DNA from: Arthrobacter sp. ZGTC131
GTDB taxonomy: Bacteria; Actinomycetota; Actinomycetes; Actinomycetales; Micrococcaceae
NCBI RefSeq assembly: GCF_002929275.1
Contig: NZ_PJIK01000004.1
Span: forward strand, 1 to 64,000
Reading direction: 5' to 3'
Length of the DNA: 64,000 nucleotides
Below are positions 56,327 to 64,000 of this stretch, piece after piece; position 1 is the stretch's first letter; each line of letters starts with the position of its first letter. Below the pieces are notes generated by a model. That model saw nothing but the letters and a program-made list of their open reading frames with translations, was not told the origin of the DNA and made no database searches. The position numbers and the translations under genes are program-made.

Positions 56327-57715
56327 ATGACCAGAACGCTCCGCACCTTGACAGTCCCTTTGGATGGAGAATCGACTCCCGGGGGGCTGCCGTCGTATCT
56401 GGTGCGGGACGATGTCCTCTGCTGGACCCGCCGCGAGGCCGGCCTGGTGGGCTTCGGCGAGGTGGCGCGGTTCACGGCCACAGGACCTGAACGGTTCCTC
56501 GAGGCGGACATCTGGTGGCGGCACCTGGTCATCGAGGCCGACATCATCGACCACGTGGAGTGCCCCGGCACCGGCCCCGTCGCCTTTGGCTCGTTCGCGT
56601 TCTCCAAGGTTTCCGCCCATGAATCCCGGCTGATCGTGCCGGAGATCGTTGTGGGCGTCCGTGACGGCCGCACCTGGCTCACCCAGATCAGGACCGACGA
56701 CGGCGAACTCACCGAAGCGGGCGCCCTCGCCGCCCTGAACCGGTGGCTGGAGTCGCCCTCCGGCGCTGCGGCTGCTTCCGGCGCTGCGGCTGCTTCCGGC
56801 GCTGTTGCCCCGGGTGCTGCCCCGGGTGGGGTGCTCGCGGAGGCGGGTGCCGCCGTCGTGCTTTCACGGCCCGCCACGCTGGAGACCGGTTCCCTCAGCG
56901 AAGAGGACTGGATGGCCGCCGTCGCCGCCGGTGTTGCCGAGATCCGCACCGGTCGGCTGGAAAAGCTGGTGCTGGCGCGGGACGTGGTGGCCACCCTGCC
57001 GGAGGGCGTCAATGCCGCGGAGGTGCTGCGGCAGCTGGCCGTGCGGTACCGCGAATGCTGGACGTACGGCGTGGACGGGCTGGTGGGGGCCACTCCGGAG
57101 ATGCTGATCCAGGTGGAGGGCCGTACTGCCCAGGCGCGCGTGCTGGCGGGAACGCTGGACCGCCGCGACGCCCTGGGCGAGGTCGGGCTGCCTTTGGACT
57201 ATGCCGAGCGGGTCCTCGCCGGGTCAGAGAAACAGCGGCACGAACACGAGATCGCAATCCAGTCGCTGACCACCCAGCTTGCTCCCTTCTCCGAGGCCAT
57301 GAACGCGCACAGCGAACCGTTCATCCTGGAGCTGCCCAATGTGTGGCACCTGGCGTCGGACGTCAAGGCTGAGCTCACGGAGGTGGAAGGGCACGTCCCC
57401 ACGTGCCTTGCCCTGATCAACGCGCTCCACCCCACGGCGGCTGTGTGCGGCACCCCCACCCAGGTGGCCGGTGCCTTGATCCGGAAGCTCGAGCATTTGG
57501 ACCGCGGACCGTACGCGGGGCCGGTGGGGTGGCTCGATGCCGCGGGGAACGGCGAATGGGGCATCGCCCTGCGCGGCGCCGTGATCGAATCGCCAAACAC
57601 CGTCCGGTTATATGCCGGCTGCGGAATAGTCGAGGGATCGCATCCCGAGGCCGAACTGGCGGAGACCTGGGCCAAGTTCCGCCCGATGCTGGAATCGCTG
57701 GGCATCAGCAGCTAG
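56327..57715 (+). CDS. menF: isochorismate synthase
   Basis: The 462-residue enzyme isomerises chorismate to isochorismate, the first committed step of menaquinone synthesis. The chorismate-binding domain spans about 195-455: GRLEKLVLARDVV, SEKQRHEHEIAIQSL, LHPTAAVCGTPTQVAGALI and EWGIALRGAVIESPN carry the catalytic Lys and Mg-binding Glu residues of the family. An Ala/Gly/Ser repeat linker at about 149-171 splits the N-terminal domain and is encoded by a short tandem DNA repeat. The ATG at 56327 has no ribosome site; TAGTGT lies 9 nt upstream. A salicylate-synthase role is less likely beside men genes. Confidence 0.9.
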   Translation: MTRTLRTLTVPLDGESTPGGLPSYLVRDDVLCWTRREAGLVGFGEVARFTATGPERFLEADIWWRHLVIEADIIDHVECPGTGPVAFGSFAFSKVSAHESRLIVPEIVVGVRDGRTWLTQIRTDDGELTEAGALAALNRWLESPSGAAAASGAAAASGAVAPGAAPGGVLAEAGAAVVLSRPATLETGSLSEEDWMAAVAAGVAEIRTGRLEKLVLARDVVATLPEGVNAAEVLRQLAVRYRECWTYGVDGLVGATPEMLIQVEGRTAQARVLAGTLDRRDALGEVGLPLDYAERVLAGSEKQRHEHEIAIQSLTTQLAPFSEAMNAHSEPFILELPNVWHLASDVKAELTEVEGHVPTCLALINALHPTAAVCGTPTQVAGALIRKLEHLDRGPYAGPVGWLDAAGNGEWGIALRGAVIESPNTVRLYAGCGIVEGSHPEAELAETWAKFRPMLESLGISS

Positions 57716-57756
57716 CCGTAGTGAAGCGGAGGGCACGTGTGAGCCCAGATGCCGCG

Positions 57757-57810
57757 GTGGCGCACGCCCGTGCGCCGCTAGTGTGGCGCTTCGGGAATCC
57801 GGGATTCCAG
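57757..57810 (+). terminator. two small hairpins after menF
   Basis: GGCGCACG (57759-57766) pairs with CGTGCGCC (57769-57776) and GGAATCC with GGATTCC follows near 57793-57808. Loops are short and there is no T-run, so termination is only possible. Confidence 0.3.
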
Positions 57811-57904
57811 ACACGCCGGAGGTCTGAGGCCTTGAAATGCCGTGTGGTTTAGTTATCCAATAGTGAAACTTAGTTTTCTGTGATGTACATCTCTTGTTCG
57901 GCGC

Positions 57905-57915
57905 TACACTATAAA
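57905..57915 (+). promoter_or_regulatory. putative -10 region of the amino-acid ABC operon
   Basis: Overlapping TACACT and TATAAA (57905-57915) lie in the most A/T-rich stretch of the window, about 45 bp before the binding-protein ATG. TTTAGTT-like words occur three times nearby (57848, about 57868, 57920). No consensus -35 is evident. Confidence 0.4.
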
Positions 57916-57956
57916 CCGATTTAGTTCCGCATACCCCTGCAACAAAAGGTAAGAAA

Positions 57957-58763
57957 ATGCAGCTCAAGTCCCGTGCCACGGCCAAACTCAGCGCCAAGGC
58001 AGCCGCAATCCTCGCCGTCGGTGCCCTCAGCCTCACCGCTTGCGGAGGCGGCGGCGCCACCCCTGCCGCCACCACCAGCGGCGGGGTGCAGCTGATCAAT
58101 GCCGGCAAGCTCACGGTGTGCTCAGACGTCCCGTACGAGCCGTTCGAATTCCAGAAGGACGGCAAGATCGTCGGCTTTGACATGGACATCGCAGGCGAGC
58201 TGGCCAAGGACATGAAGGCCGAGCTCAACGTCGTGGACAGCTCCTTCGAAGCCATCGAAACCGGCACCGCGCTGACCCAGTGCGACGTTTCCATCTCCTC
58301 GATCTCCATCACGGACACGCGCAAGTCCGTCATGGACTTCTCCGACCCGTACCTGAATGACGATCTGACCCTGGTGGCCACCGAGGCGTCAGGCATCACG
58401 AACATCGACGGCGCCAAGGGCAAGAAGGTGGGCGTGCAGCAGGCCACCACCGGCGCCCAGTACGCGAAGGACAAGGGCCTCGACGCCCAGCAGTTTGAGG
58501 ACACGGGACTCCTGGTCCAGGCTCTCAAGGCCGGCACCATTGACGCCGCGCTGGGCAACCAGTCAGTCCTCGGCTACGCCATCAAGGATGATTCCAAGTT
58601 CAAGCGCGTGGAGAACTACGCCACCGGTGAAAAGCTCGGCATCGCGGTCAAGAAGGGCAACTCCGCCATGCTCGGCCAGGTCAACACCACACTGAAGCGC
58701 CTGACCGACGACGGAAGCCTGAAGAAGTTCGAGACCAACTGGTTCGGCGAAGCCGCCAAGTAA
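57957..58763 (+). CDS. amino-acid ABC transporter substrate-binding lipoprotein
   Basis: The 268-residue protein is a family-3 (polar amino acid type) solute-binding protein. A signal peptide ends in the lipobox LTAC with Cys29 as the lipid anchor. Family motifs are LTVCSDVPYEPFEFQKDGKI, VGFDMDIAGELAKDM and SISITDTRKSVMDFSDPYL. It is the first gene of a three-gene operon with a permease and an ATPase. AAAGG lies 7 nt before the ATG. A GC-rich hairpin after its stop may limit downstream expression, giving excess binding protein. The amino acid bound cannot be read off. Confidence 0.92.
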   Translation: MQLKSRATAKLSAKAAAILAVGALSLTACGGGGATPAATTSGGVQLINAGKLTVCSDVPYEPFEFQKDGKIVGFDMDIAGELAKDMKAELNVVDSSFEAIETGTALTQCDVSISSISITDTRKSVMDFSDPYLNDDLTLVATEASGITNIDGAKGKKVGVQQATTGAQYAKDKGLDAQQFEDTGLLVQALKAGTIDAALGNQSVLGYAIKDDSKFKRVENYATGEKLGIAVKKGNSAMLGQVNTTLKRLTDDGSLKKFETNWFGEAAK

Positions 58764-58791
58764 CCGGCGCGCCTGACACCTACGCAGCAGG

Positions 58792-58830
58792 GGCCCCGTT
58801 CCGGATCTGTTCAGCAGTCCGTACGGGGCC
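58792..58830 (+). promoter_or_regulatory. intercistronic hairpin between binding protein and permease genes
   Basis: GGCCCCGT (58792-58799) pairs with ACGGGGCC (58823-58830), and CGGA with TCCG inside. It lies between the first and second genes of the operon and could act as a partial terminator or protect the 5' part of the mRNA. Confidence 0.55.
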
Positions 58831-58860
58831 TCAACTGCGCAAAACGAATGTGAGTACACC

Positions 58861-59652
58861 ATGGCAATGACCGCACGACAGCGAGCCAGAGTAAGTCTTT
58901 ACGTCCAGGCCGGGATTTTCGTTGTGGCCGTGGCCGCGCTGATCCTGGCCACCGACTGGAAGACCGTCACGGACAACGTCTTCAACTTCGCCAAGATCGG
59001 CCCGATGTTCCCGGACATCATCCTGATCGGCCTGAAGAACACCCTGATCTACACCTTCCTTGGCTTCATCGTGGGCCTCTCCGGCGGCCTCCTGCTGGCC
59101 CTCATGAAGCTCTCCAGCTTCCCGCTGTACCGCTGGATCGCCACCGGCTACATCGAATTCTTCCGTGGAATCCCGGCACTGCTGGTGTTCATCGCCTTCG
59201 GCTACGGCGTTCCGCTCGCCTTCGGCGTCCAGTGGAACGTGACAGTCGTGGTGATGGTTTCCCTGGGCATGGTGGCCGCGGCATACATCGCCGAGACGCT
59301 CCGCGCCGGCCTGCAGGCTGTCCCCAAGGGCCAGGTGGAAGCCGCCCGGTCGCTGGGCATGCCGCAGTGGCGGGCGATGGTCACCATCGTGATCCCGCAG
59401 GCTTTCCGGATCGTGCTGCCGCCGCTGACCAACGAGGTTATCCTGCTGACCAAGGACTCCTCGCTGATCTACGTGCTGGGCCTCACCGCCTCGCAGTACG
59501 AGCTCACCAAGTTCGGCCGCGACGGCATCTCCAGCCTGGGCGCAGGCCTCACGCCGCTCCTCGTTGCCGGTGCCTTCTACCTGGTGATCACCATCCCGCT
59601 GAGCCTCCTGGCCCGGAAGTTCGAAAGCCGCTCCGCGCGGACCAAGCGATAG
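58861..59652 (+). CDS. amino-acid ABC transporter permease
   Basis: The 263-residue inner-membrane protein has five to six helices and matches the HisM/GlnP-type permease family. [20 protein letters not shown] and the ATPase-contact loop [20 protein letters not shown], followed by [16 protein letters not shown], are diagnostic. It lacks a partner permease, so it probably works as a homodimer. GTGAG lies 6 nt before the ATG at 58861. It is followed 11 bp later by the ATPase gene. Confidence 0.92.
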   Translation: MAMTARQRARVSLYVQAGIFVVAVAALILATDWKTVTDNVFNFAKIGPMFPDIILIGLKNTLIYTFLGFIVGLSGGLLLALMKLSSFPLYRWIATGYIEFFRGIPALLVFIAFGYGVPLAFGVQWNVTVVVMVSLGMVAAAYIAETLRAGLQAVPKGQVEAARSLGMPQWRAMVTIVIPQAFRIVLPPLTNEVILLTKDSSLIYVLGLTASQYELTKFGRDGISSLGAGLTPLLVAGAFYLVITIPLSLLARKFESRSARTKR

Positions 59653-59663
59653 GCAGAGAAGTC

Positions 59664-60467
<804 letters not shown>

Positions 60468-60491
60468 GTTCCCTTATTCCGTGCCGCGCGC

Positions 60492-60554
60492 CGTTTTCGG
60501 ACAGCCGCTACGTTTTCGGACAGCCGCTACGTGGATCCACGTAGCGGCTGTCCG
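60492..60554. repeat. 19-bp duplication and perfect 38-bp palindrome between convergent genes
   Basis: CGTTTTCGGACAGCCGCTA occurs twice in tandem (60492-60510, 60511-60529). The second copy runs into a perfect palindrome (60517-60554) centred on GATC. It lies between the + ABC operon and the minus AbiEi-like gene, so it may be a bidirectional terminator. Confidence 0.8.
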
Positions 60555-60593
60555 TTCTCGTAGCGAAAATGGGGATGAGGCGCCGGCCCACCC

Positions 60594-61538
60594 TCAGCAC
60601 GAGGGCCGCCTGACCCGTGGCACCCCGGCCAGGTCGAGGAAGGCCGCGAACTTCCTTGGGTCCGCCAGGTCGGACCAGGTCCAGCGGATGACGCGGCGTC
60701 CGGTCGCGCGTATTCGGTCCTCGCGGCGCTTCTCTTCGATCACCACTTGCGATGTGGATCTTCCCCGCAAATACTCGTCCTTCTGGTACTTGACCATGCC
60801 ATCGAACTCTCCTGCTAGCCCGTCCTCCGGCCACTCAAAATCAAGGTAGCCAACGAACCCGCCGGCATCACGGATCTCCGACTGCAGCATCGGTCGTTTG
60901 AAGCCCGTACGCTGCATGTAGGCCCGGCTCAGAGATTCCCCCGGTGACCCCGACGCCGGATCAGCAAATTCCAAGGCCGCATGGATTCGCCGCACCGCTG
61001 CATCGGTATACGGTGCCAGTCCCGCCGCGAGCTCGTGTTTGGTTAGAGCCATCAGGCCACGCGACCGGTCCGGTTTCAAAACATGATCAAACGCCACGAC
61101 GGCCTGCTCAAATGACTCGAACGCGGCCAGATCCAGCACGGTCCGGGTTCGGCTGGTGACAAGGAAGCCGGACCGCTCTTCGATCTCCAGGGATTCGGTG
61201 TTCACGCGATGCCGGCGAACCCCGGCACGGGACCGCCCGCCCCGGCCGTCGTCAGTGCAGGCGTGGACCAGCGTATGAGTGCCCAGTAATGGGACGCCCC
61301 ACACGCAGGCGGCAGACTGCCTGCAGAACACAGTGGTGCTCCGCAGCGTGGACGCGGCCGCCTCGATCAACAGCGGGTACCGTTCCCACACGGCCAGGGC
61401 ACGCCACTCCGCGGCCGGCACGTAAACACCCTGCCGGATTCTGCTGAGCTCGCCGGCAGCTTGGAGCCGTGCCAATTGCCGGGCATCCCCGCCCAGCCTG
61501 GCATATTCGCTGGTGAGGATCAGGGTTGGTTGAGGCAT
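60594..61538 (-). CDS. AbiEi-like HTH protein with a nuclease-like C-terminal domain
   Basis: The 314-residue protein resembles the one at 51632-52474 in layout: an AbiEi-type N-terminal helix-turn-helix (GDARQLARLQAAGELSRIRQ then GVYVPAAEW, about 18-48), a central RTVLDLAAFESFEQAVVAFD segment, and a C-terminal part with FVGYLDFEWPEDGLAGEFDG, KYQKDEYLRG and RVIRWTWSDL that resembles DUF559/Vsr-like folds (D-x-E...E-x-D). The ATG at 61538 gives the family-like MPQPTLILTSEYARLGG; no strong ribosome site is seen. No partner toxin is adjacent. Function is unproven. Confidence 0.75.
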   Translation of the reverse strand: MPQPTLILTSEYARLGGDARQLARLQAAGELSRIRQGVYVPAAEWRALAVWERYPLLIEAAASTLRSTTVFCRQSAACVWGVPLLGTHTLVHACTDDGRGGRSRAGVRRHRVNTESLEIEERSGFLVTSRTRTVLDLAAFESFEQAVVAFDHVLKPDRSRGLMALTKHELAAGLAPYTDAAVRRIHAALEFADPASGSPGESLSRAYMQRTGFKRPMLQSEIRDAGGFVGYLDFEWPEDGLAGEFDGMVKYQKDEYLRGRSTSQVVIEEKRREDRIRATGRRVIRWTWSDLADPRKFAAFLDLAGVPRVRRPSC

Positions 61539-61643
61539 GCTTCGATGCTCACCCCGCATTTGTGCGCTGAACATTGGCAACCGGCCGTATGTGGACAAGC
61601 TCGCACCGGACACCGGCGCGGAAGTCCGAAACCAGGGCGGAAC

Positions 61644-63506
61644 CTACTCCGCGAGCACGCCCCCGACGGCTGCGCTGACCGCCGCCTTGATCCGCCGATG
61701 CAGCGCCCGCAGCTCGTGCCGGTCCGTGCGCACCTCAATGATGGTGCGGCCCGCGAACGGCGCGGCAAGCGCTTCGGCGAGTCCCGCCGTCGTACTTACC
61801 GCGCAATGCCCGACGCCGTACGCTGCGGCGAGTGCCGCGATGTCCACCGAGTGTGGGGTGCCGAAGAGGCGTTCGACGGCGTCTCCGTAGCCGCCTGCCT
61901 CGGCCACCGCGCCGTGCTCCAGGAGGCTGAAGATGGCGCCGCCGGAATCGTTGAGCACCACGATGCGCAGCTGCGGCTCGCCCTCCCCTGCGCCGAGGAG
62001 GAGGCCGCCGGCGTCGTGCAGGAAGGTGAGGTCGCCGAGAAACAGGGTGGTTTCCTGGCGGCCGCCGAGCGCGATGCCCGTAGCCGTGGAGATGGTGCCG
62101 TCGATCCCGGAGAGGCCGCGGTTGGCGAAGACCGTGGCCGCGGGTTCGGAGGCGGGCTGTCCGGCGAGGTCGACGTCGCGGATGCCGTTGGAGGAGCCAA
62201 GGACCAGCTGGCCGCGGGAGTGCTGCCAGACGTGGGCGCCAACGGACGGGCCGGTTGCTGCGTCGGCTGTGGCGAGCACGCCGTCGAGGGCATGCTGGGC
62301 GGCGGCGCCGGCGAGCAGCCAGGCATCAAGCCACGCTGACGCACCGCGCCCGGCGAATTCCGCCAGCTCGGTCAGGCTGGCGATCGGGATTTCGCGGCGG
62401 CGGCCGGGCTCGTACCAGGCCACGGGAACGGGTTCGTAGAGGGCGGCGGGGACGTCGGTCCTGGCCAGCAGCGCCGAGACGGGCCGTGAAAGTGTGGGGC
62501 GCCCGAAGACCACGACGCGCTCGATCGGCATCGCAGCGTCCGCCCCGAAGTGCTCCAGGAGCAGCCGGTACGGGCCCACGGCGTTCGGGCCGAAGCGTGA
62601 GTTGGACGACGGCTCGGCAAGAAGCGGCAGGCCGTGGGCGCGGGCGAAGGCCTCGGCGACGGGCCCGGCGTCGTGCCCGGCGAGGACCACGGTGCGCAGC
62701 TCCGGAAGGTCGGCCGTGGTGTGGGTCAGCGTCATGGTGAGCGGCTCGGTGGCTACCCGGAACGTGCCGCGGCTGTGCTGCTCCGGCAGCCGCTCCCCCG
62801 CCTCGGGAACCAACGGATCCCGGAAGGCGAGATTGAGCTGGACGGGCCCGGGCGGCGTGTCCTCGAAGGCCCCAGTGGCCGCGGCCAGGGCCGTGTCGAC
62901 GGCGCGCTGCGGGTTGTCGCCGGCGGGAATGTCGACGGCGAAACGCACGTGCTCGCCGAAAAGGTCCAGCTGGACGGTGGTCTGGTTGGCACCGGTTCCG
63001 CGGAGCTCTTCCGGCCGGTCGGCCGAAACCACCACGAGCGGCACCGCGGCGTGGTTAGCCTCCATGACTGCCGGCAGGAGATTTCCGACGGCGGTCCCCG
63101 AGGTGGTCAGCACGGCCACCGGAGCTCCGGTCGCCAGGGCAAGGCCCAGTGCGGTGAAGGCGGCCGAGCGCTCGTCGATCCGGACCAGCAGCTCCACCTT
63201 CCCGGCCGCCGACGCCTCGGCCAGCGCGTACGCCATGGGCGCGGAGCGCGACCCCGGCGAAACCACAACTGAGCGGACGCCGCCGTCGAGCAGTGCCGCG
63301 ACGGCGATCCGGGCCGCGCCGAGCGAGGTCAGCGTGTGCTGCGGGCCGGCCTCGGGGTTCCCACCGGTGTTTGCAGCAGTCTTGGCACCAGGGTGCAGGG
63401 CGGGGTCTGCAGGATTCGCAGCAGGGTGCAGGGCGGGGTCTGCAGCAGGGTGCACAGCAGGGTTTACGGGGGCGGCGGAAGGCTCGGTCTGGTCCTCGGA
63501 AGTCAC
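61644..63506 (-). CDS. menD: 2-succinyl-5-enolpyruvyl-6-hydroxy-3-cyclohexene-1-carboxylate synthase
   Basis: The 620-residue thiamine-diphosphate enzyme condenses isochorismate with 2-oxoglutarate in menaquinone synthesis. SVVVSPGSRSAPMAYALAEA, LVRIDERSAAFTALGLA (with the catalytic Glu) and TTSGTAVGNLLPAVMEANHA are MenD signatures; the ThDP-Mg region is GDLTFLHDAGGLLLG to VLNDSGGAIFSLLEHG. The first 55 residues are a Pro/Ala/His-rich repeat (PADPALHP-like units) not needed by the family. The GTG at 63506 has no clear ribosome site; homologous sequence starts near residue 57, so a later start is possible. It is separated from menF by the ABC operon. Confidence 0.9.
   Translation of the reverse strand: MTSEDQTEPSAAPVNPAVHPAADPALHPAANPADPALHPGAKTAANTGGNPEAGPQHTLTSLGAARIAVAALLDGGVRSVVVSPGSRSAPMAYALAEASAAGKVELLVRIDERSAAFTALGLALATGAPVAVLTTSGTAVGNLLPAVMEANHAAVPLVVVSADRPEELRGTGANQTTVQLDLFGEHVRFAVDIPAGDNPQRAVDTALAAATGAFEDTPPGPVQLNLAFRDPLVPEAGERLPEQHSRGTFRVATEPLTMTLTHTTADLPELRTVVLAGHDAGPVAEAFARAHGLPLLAEPSSNSRFGPNAVGPYRLLLEHFGADAAMPIERVVVFGRPTLSRPVSALLARTDVPAALYEPVPVAWYEPGRRREIPIASLTELAEFAGRGASAWLDAWLLAGAAAQHALDGVLATADAATGPSVGAHVWQHSRGQLVLGSSNGIRDVDLAGQPASEPAATVFANRGLSGIDGTISTATGIALGGRQETTLFLGDLTFLHDAGGLLLGAGEGEPQLRIVVLNDSGGAIFSLLEHGAVAEAGGYGDAVERLFGTPHSVDIAALAAAYGVGHCAVSTTAGLAEALAAPFAGRTIIEVRTDRHELRALHRRIKAAVSAAVGGVLAE
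63389..63445. repeat. 33-bp period repeat inside the menD 5' coding region
   Basis: An identical 24-bp word starting CAGGGTGCAGGGC occurs at 63389-63412 and 63422-63445. It encodes the repeated Ala/Pro/His-rich N-terminal tail of MenD. Confidence 0.8.
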
Positions 63507-63523
63507 CGAACCAGTCTGCCACT

Positions 63524-63683
63524 AACCCACAACCCTCCATCCCCTCCCGCCGCCCAACCCACAACCCTCCACCACATCCCGCCGCCCAACCCACAACCCT
63601 CCATCACATCCCGCCGCCCAACCCACAACCCTCCATCACATCCCGCCGCCCAACCCACAACCCTCCATCACATCCTGTCGCCG
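63524..63683. repeat. 32-bp tandem repeat, five copies, upstream of menD
   Basis: AACCCACAACCCTCCA begins at 63524, 63556, 63588, 63620 and 63652, an exact 32-bp period. The copies differ at only a few positions. The array starts 17 bp upstream of the menD start codon and ends about 155 bp before the LacI-family gene. Confidence 0.95.
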
Positions 63684-63838
63684 AAAACCGGGACGCTTTC
63701 TCGCGTCTTGCACCTCAGACGCTGAAGGTGAGAGAGAGTCTCAAGCAAACCGCAGGGAGTGGCAGATCATCCGTGCTAGCTCACACGAGTTAGGTAAACT
63801 GCAGCAAAGCAGTGATTTCGCAGGCAGAGGAACAACCC

Positions 63839-64000
63839 ATGAACCGCAAGGCCACCGCACTGGACGTCGCCAAGCTGGCGGGTGTCTCGCGTAGCGCTGT
63901 GTCGCTCGTGCTCAACGGGCGGGGGGACGGCAACGTTGCCCTCGAAAGCCAGCAGCGGATCCGGGAAGCCGCAGCCGCGCTCAATTATTCGCCCAACAAG
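63839..64000 (+). CDS. LacI-family transcriptional regulator (3' partial)
   Basis: The first 54 codons are present and the gene runs off the window. They encode a LacI-type DNA-binding domain: TALDVAKLAGVSRSAVSLVL is the helix-turn-helix plus the start of the hinge region, followed by QQRIREAAAALNYSPNK, the canonical end of the headpiece. AGAGGA lies 7 nt before the ATG at 63839. The effector domain and the regulated genes are outside the window. Confidence 0.92.
   Translation, partial: MNRKATALDVAKLAGVSRSAVSLVLNGRGDGNVALESQQRIREAAAALNYSPNK

Noticed and set aside
59232-59663. Upstream extension of the amino-acid ABC ATPase frame
   Set aside because: It overlaps the permease gene in another frame and lacks ATPase homology; the ATG at 59664 is correctly placed.
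63524-63683. CRISPR array
   Set aside because: The 32-bp units are directly abutting with no unique spacers and no cas genes are present, so it is a plain tandem repeat.

Overview
The window is chromosomal DNA of a high-GC actinobacterium, most likely an Arthrobacter/Pseudarthrobacter-type member of the Micrococcaceae. This rests on strong G/C bias at third codon positions, frequent GTG starts, many starts that sit 6-7 nt after a TANNNT hexamer as in leaderless actinobacterial genes, a ferredoxin-type sulfite reductase with FprA-type reductases, and a menaquinone pathway that includes a geranylgeranyl-reductase-like enzyme. I saw no rRNA, tRNA, prophage, transposase or CRISPR array.

Layout. 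1-4.3 kb: the end of a catalase gene, a polysaccharide pyruvyl transferase-like gene paired with a large polytopic membrane protein, and a DUF2461 gene. 4.3-11.6 kb (minus): an APC amino-acid permease and a 1,835-residue secreted heme peroxidase with RTX-type calcium repeats, two fibronectin III domains and two Ig-like domains. 11.8-16.6 kb (minus): an alcohol/aldehyde oxidation module (GAF regulator, aldehyde dehydrogenase, zinc alcohol dehydrogenase, DUF779 protein). 16.8-21.7 kb: FprA reductase, DNA topoisomerase IB, RarD-like transporter and universal stress protein, with a dispersed palindromic repeat in the gaps. 22-26.4 kb: GABA catabolism genes and a divergent PucR regulator. 26.4-35.8 kb: CYTH-CHAD protein, CynX-type MFS transporter with its GntR regulator, and a run of poorly known membrane or stress-type genes, including one apparent frameshift, one possible ATC start and one gene fusion.

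36-50.3 kb (all minus) is the sulfur region: sirohydrochlorin chelatase, sulfite reductase-cysH-cysD-cysN joined by ATGA/TAATG overlaps, a sulfonate/taurine-type ABC transporter (A, B, C), siroheme synthase and a second FprA. Sulfate is activated by CysDN, reduced by CysH and then by the siroheme enzyme, which needs siroheme (siroheme synthase and chelatase) and electrons (FprA through a ferredoxin not encoded here). An RtcB RNA ligase sits inside this region, preceded by a small promoter-to-terminator unit that looks like an independent small transcript or attenuator.

50.3-64 kb: a TRIC-family channel, a SMI1/KNR4-like protein, two AbiEi-like proteins without partner toxins, and menaquinone biosynthesis genes (prenyl diphosphate synthase, menaquinone reductase-like oxidoreductase, MenG, MenF, MenD) split by an amino-acid ABC operon. 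The window ends in the start of a LacI-family regulator.

The main non-coding interest is repeats. There is a palindromic family at three loci (16.75, 20.7, 21.9 kb), a perfect-period 32-bp tandem array just upstream of menD, tandem arrays that contain the stop codons of the topoisomerase and chelatase genes, and inverted repeats in the menG/menF divergent promoter region. No unmistakable new defence or biosynthetic system is visible. The rtcB leader unit and the palindromic repeat family are the best candidates for something undescribed.
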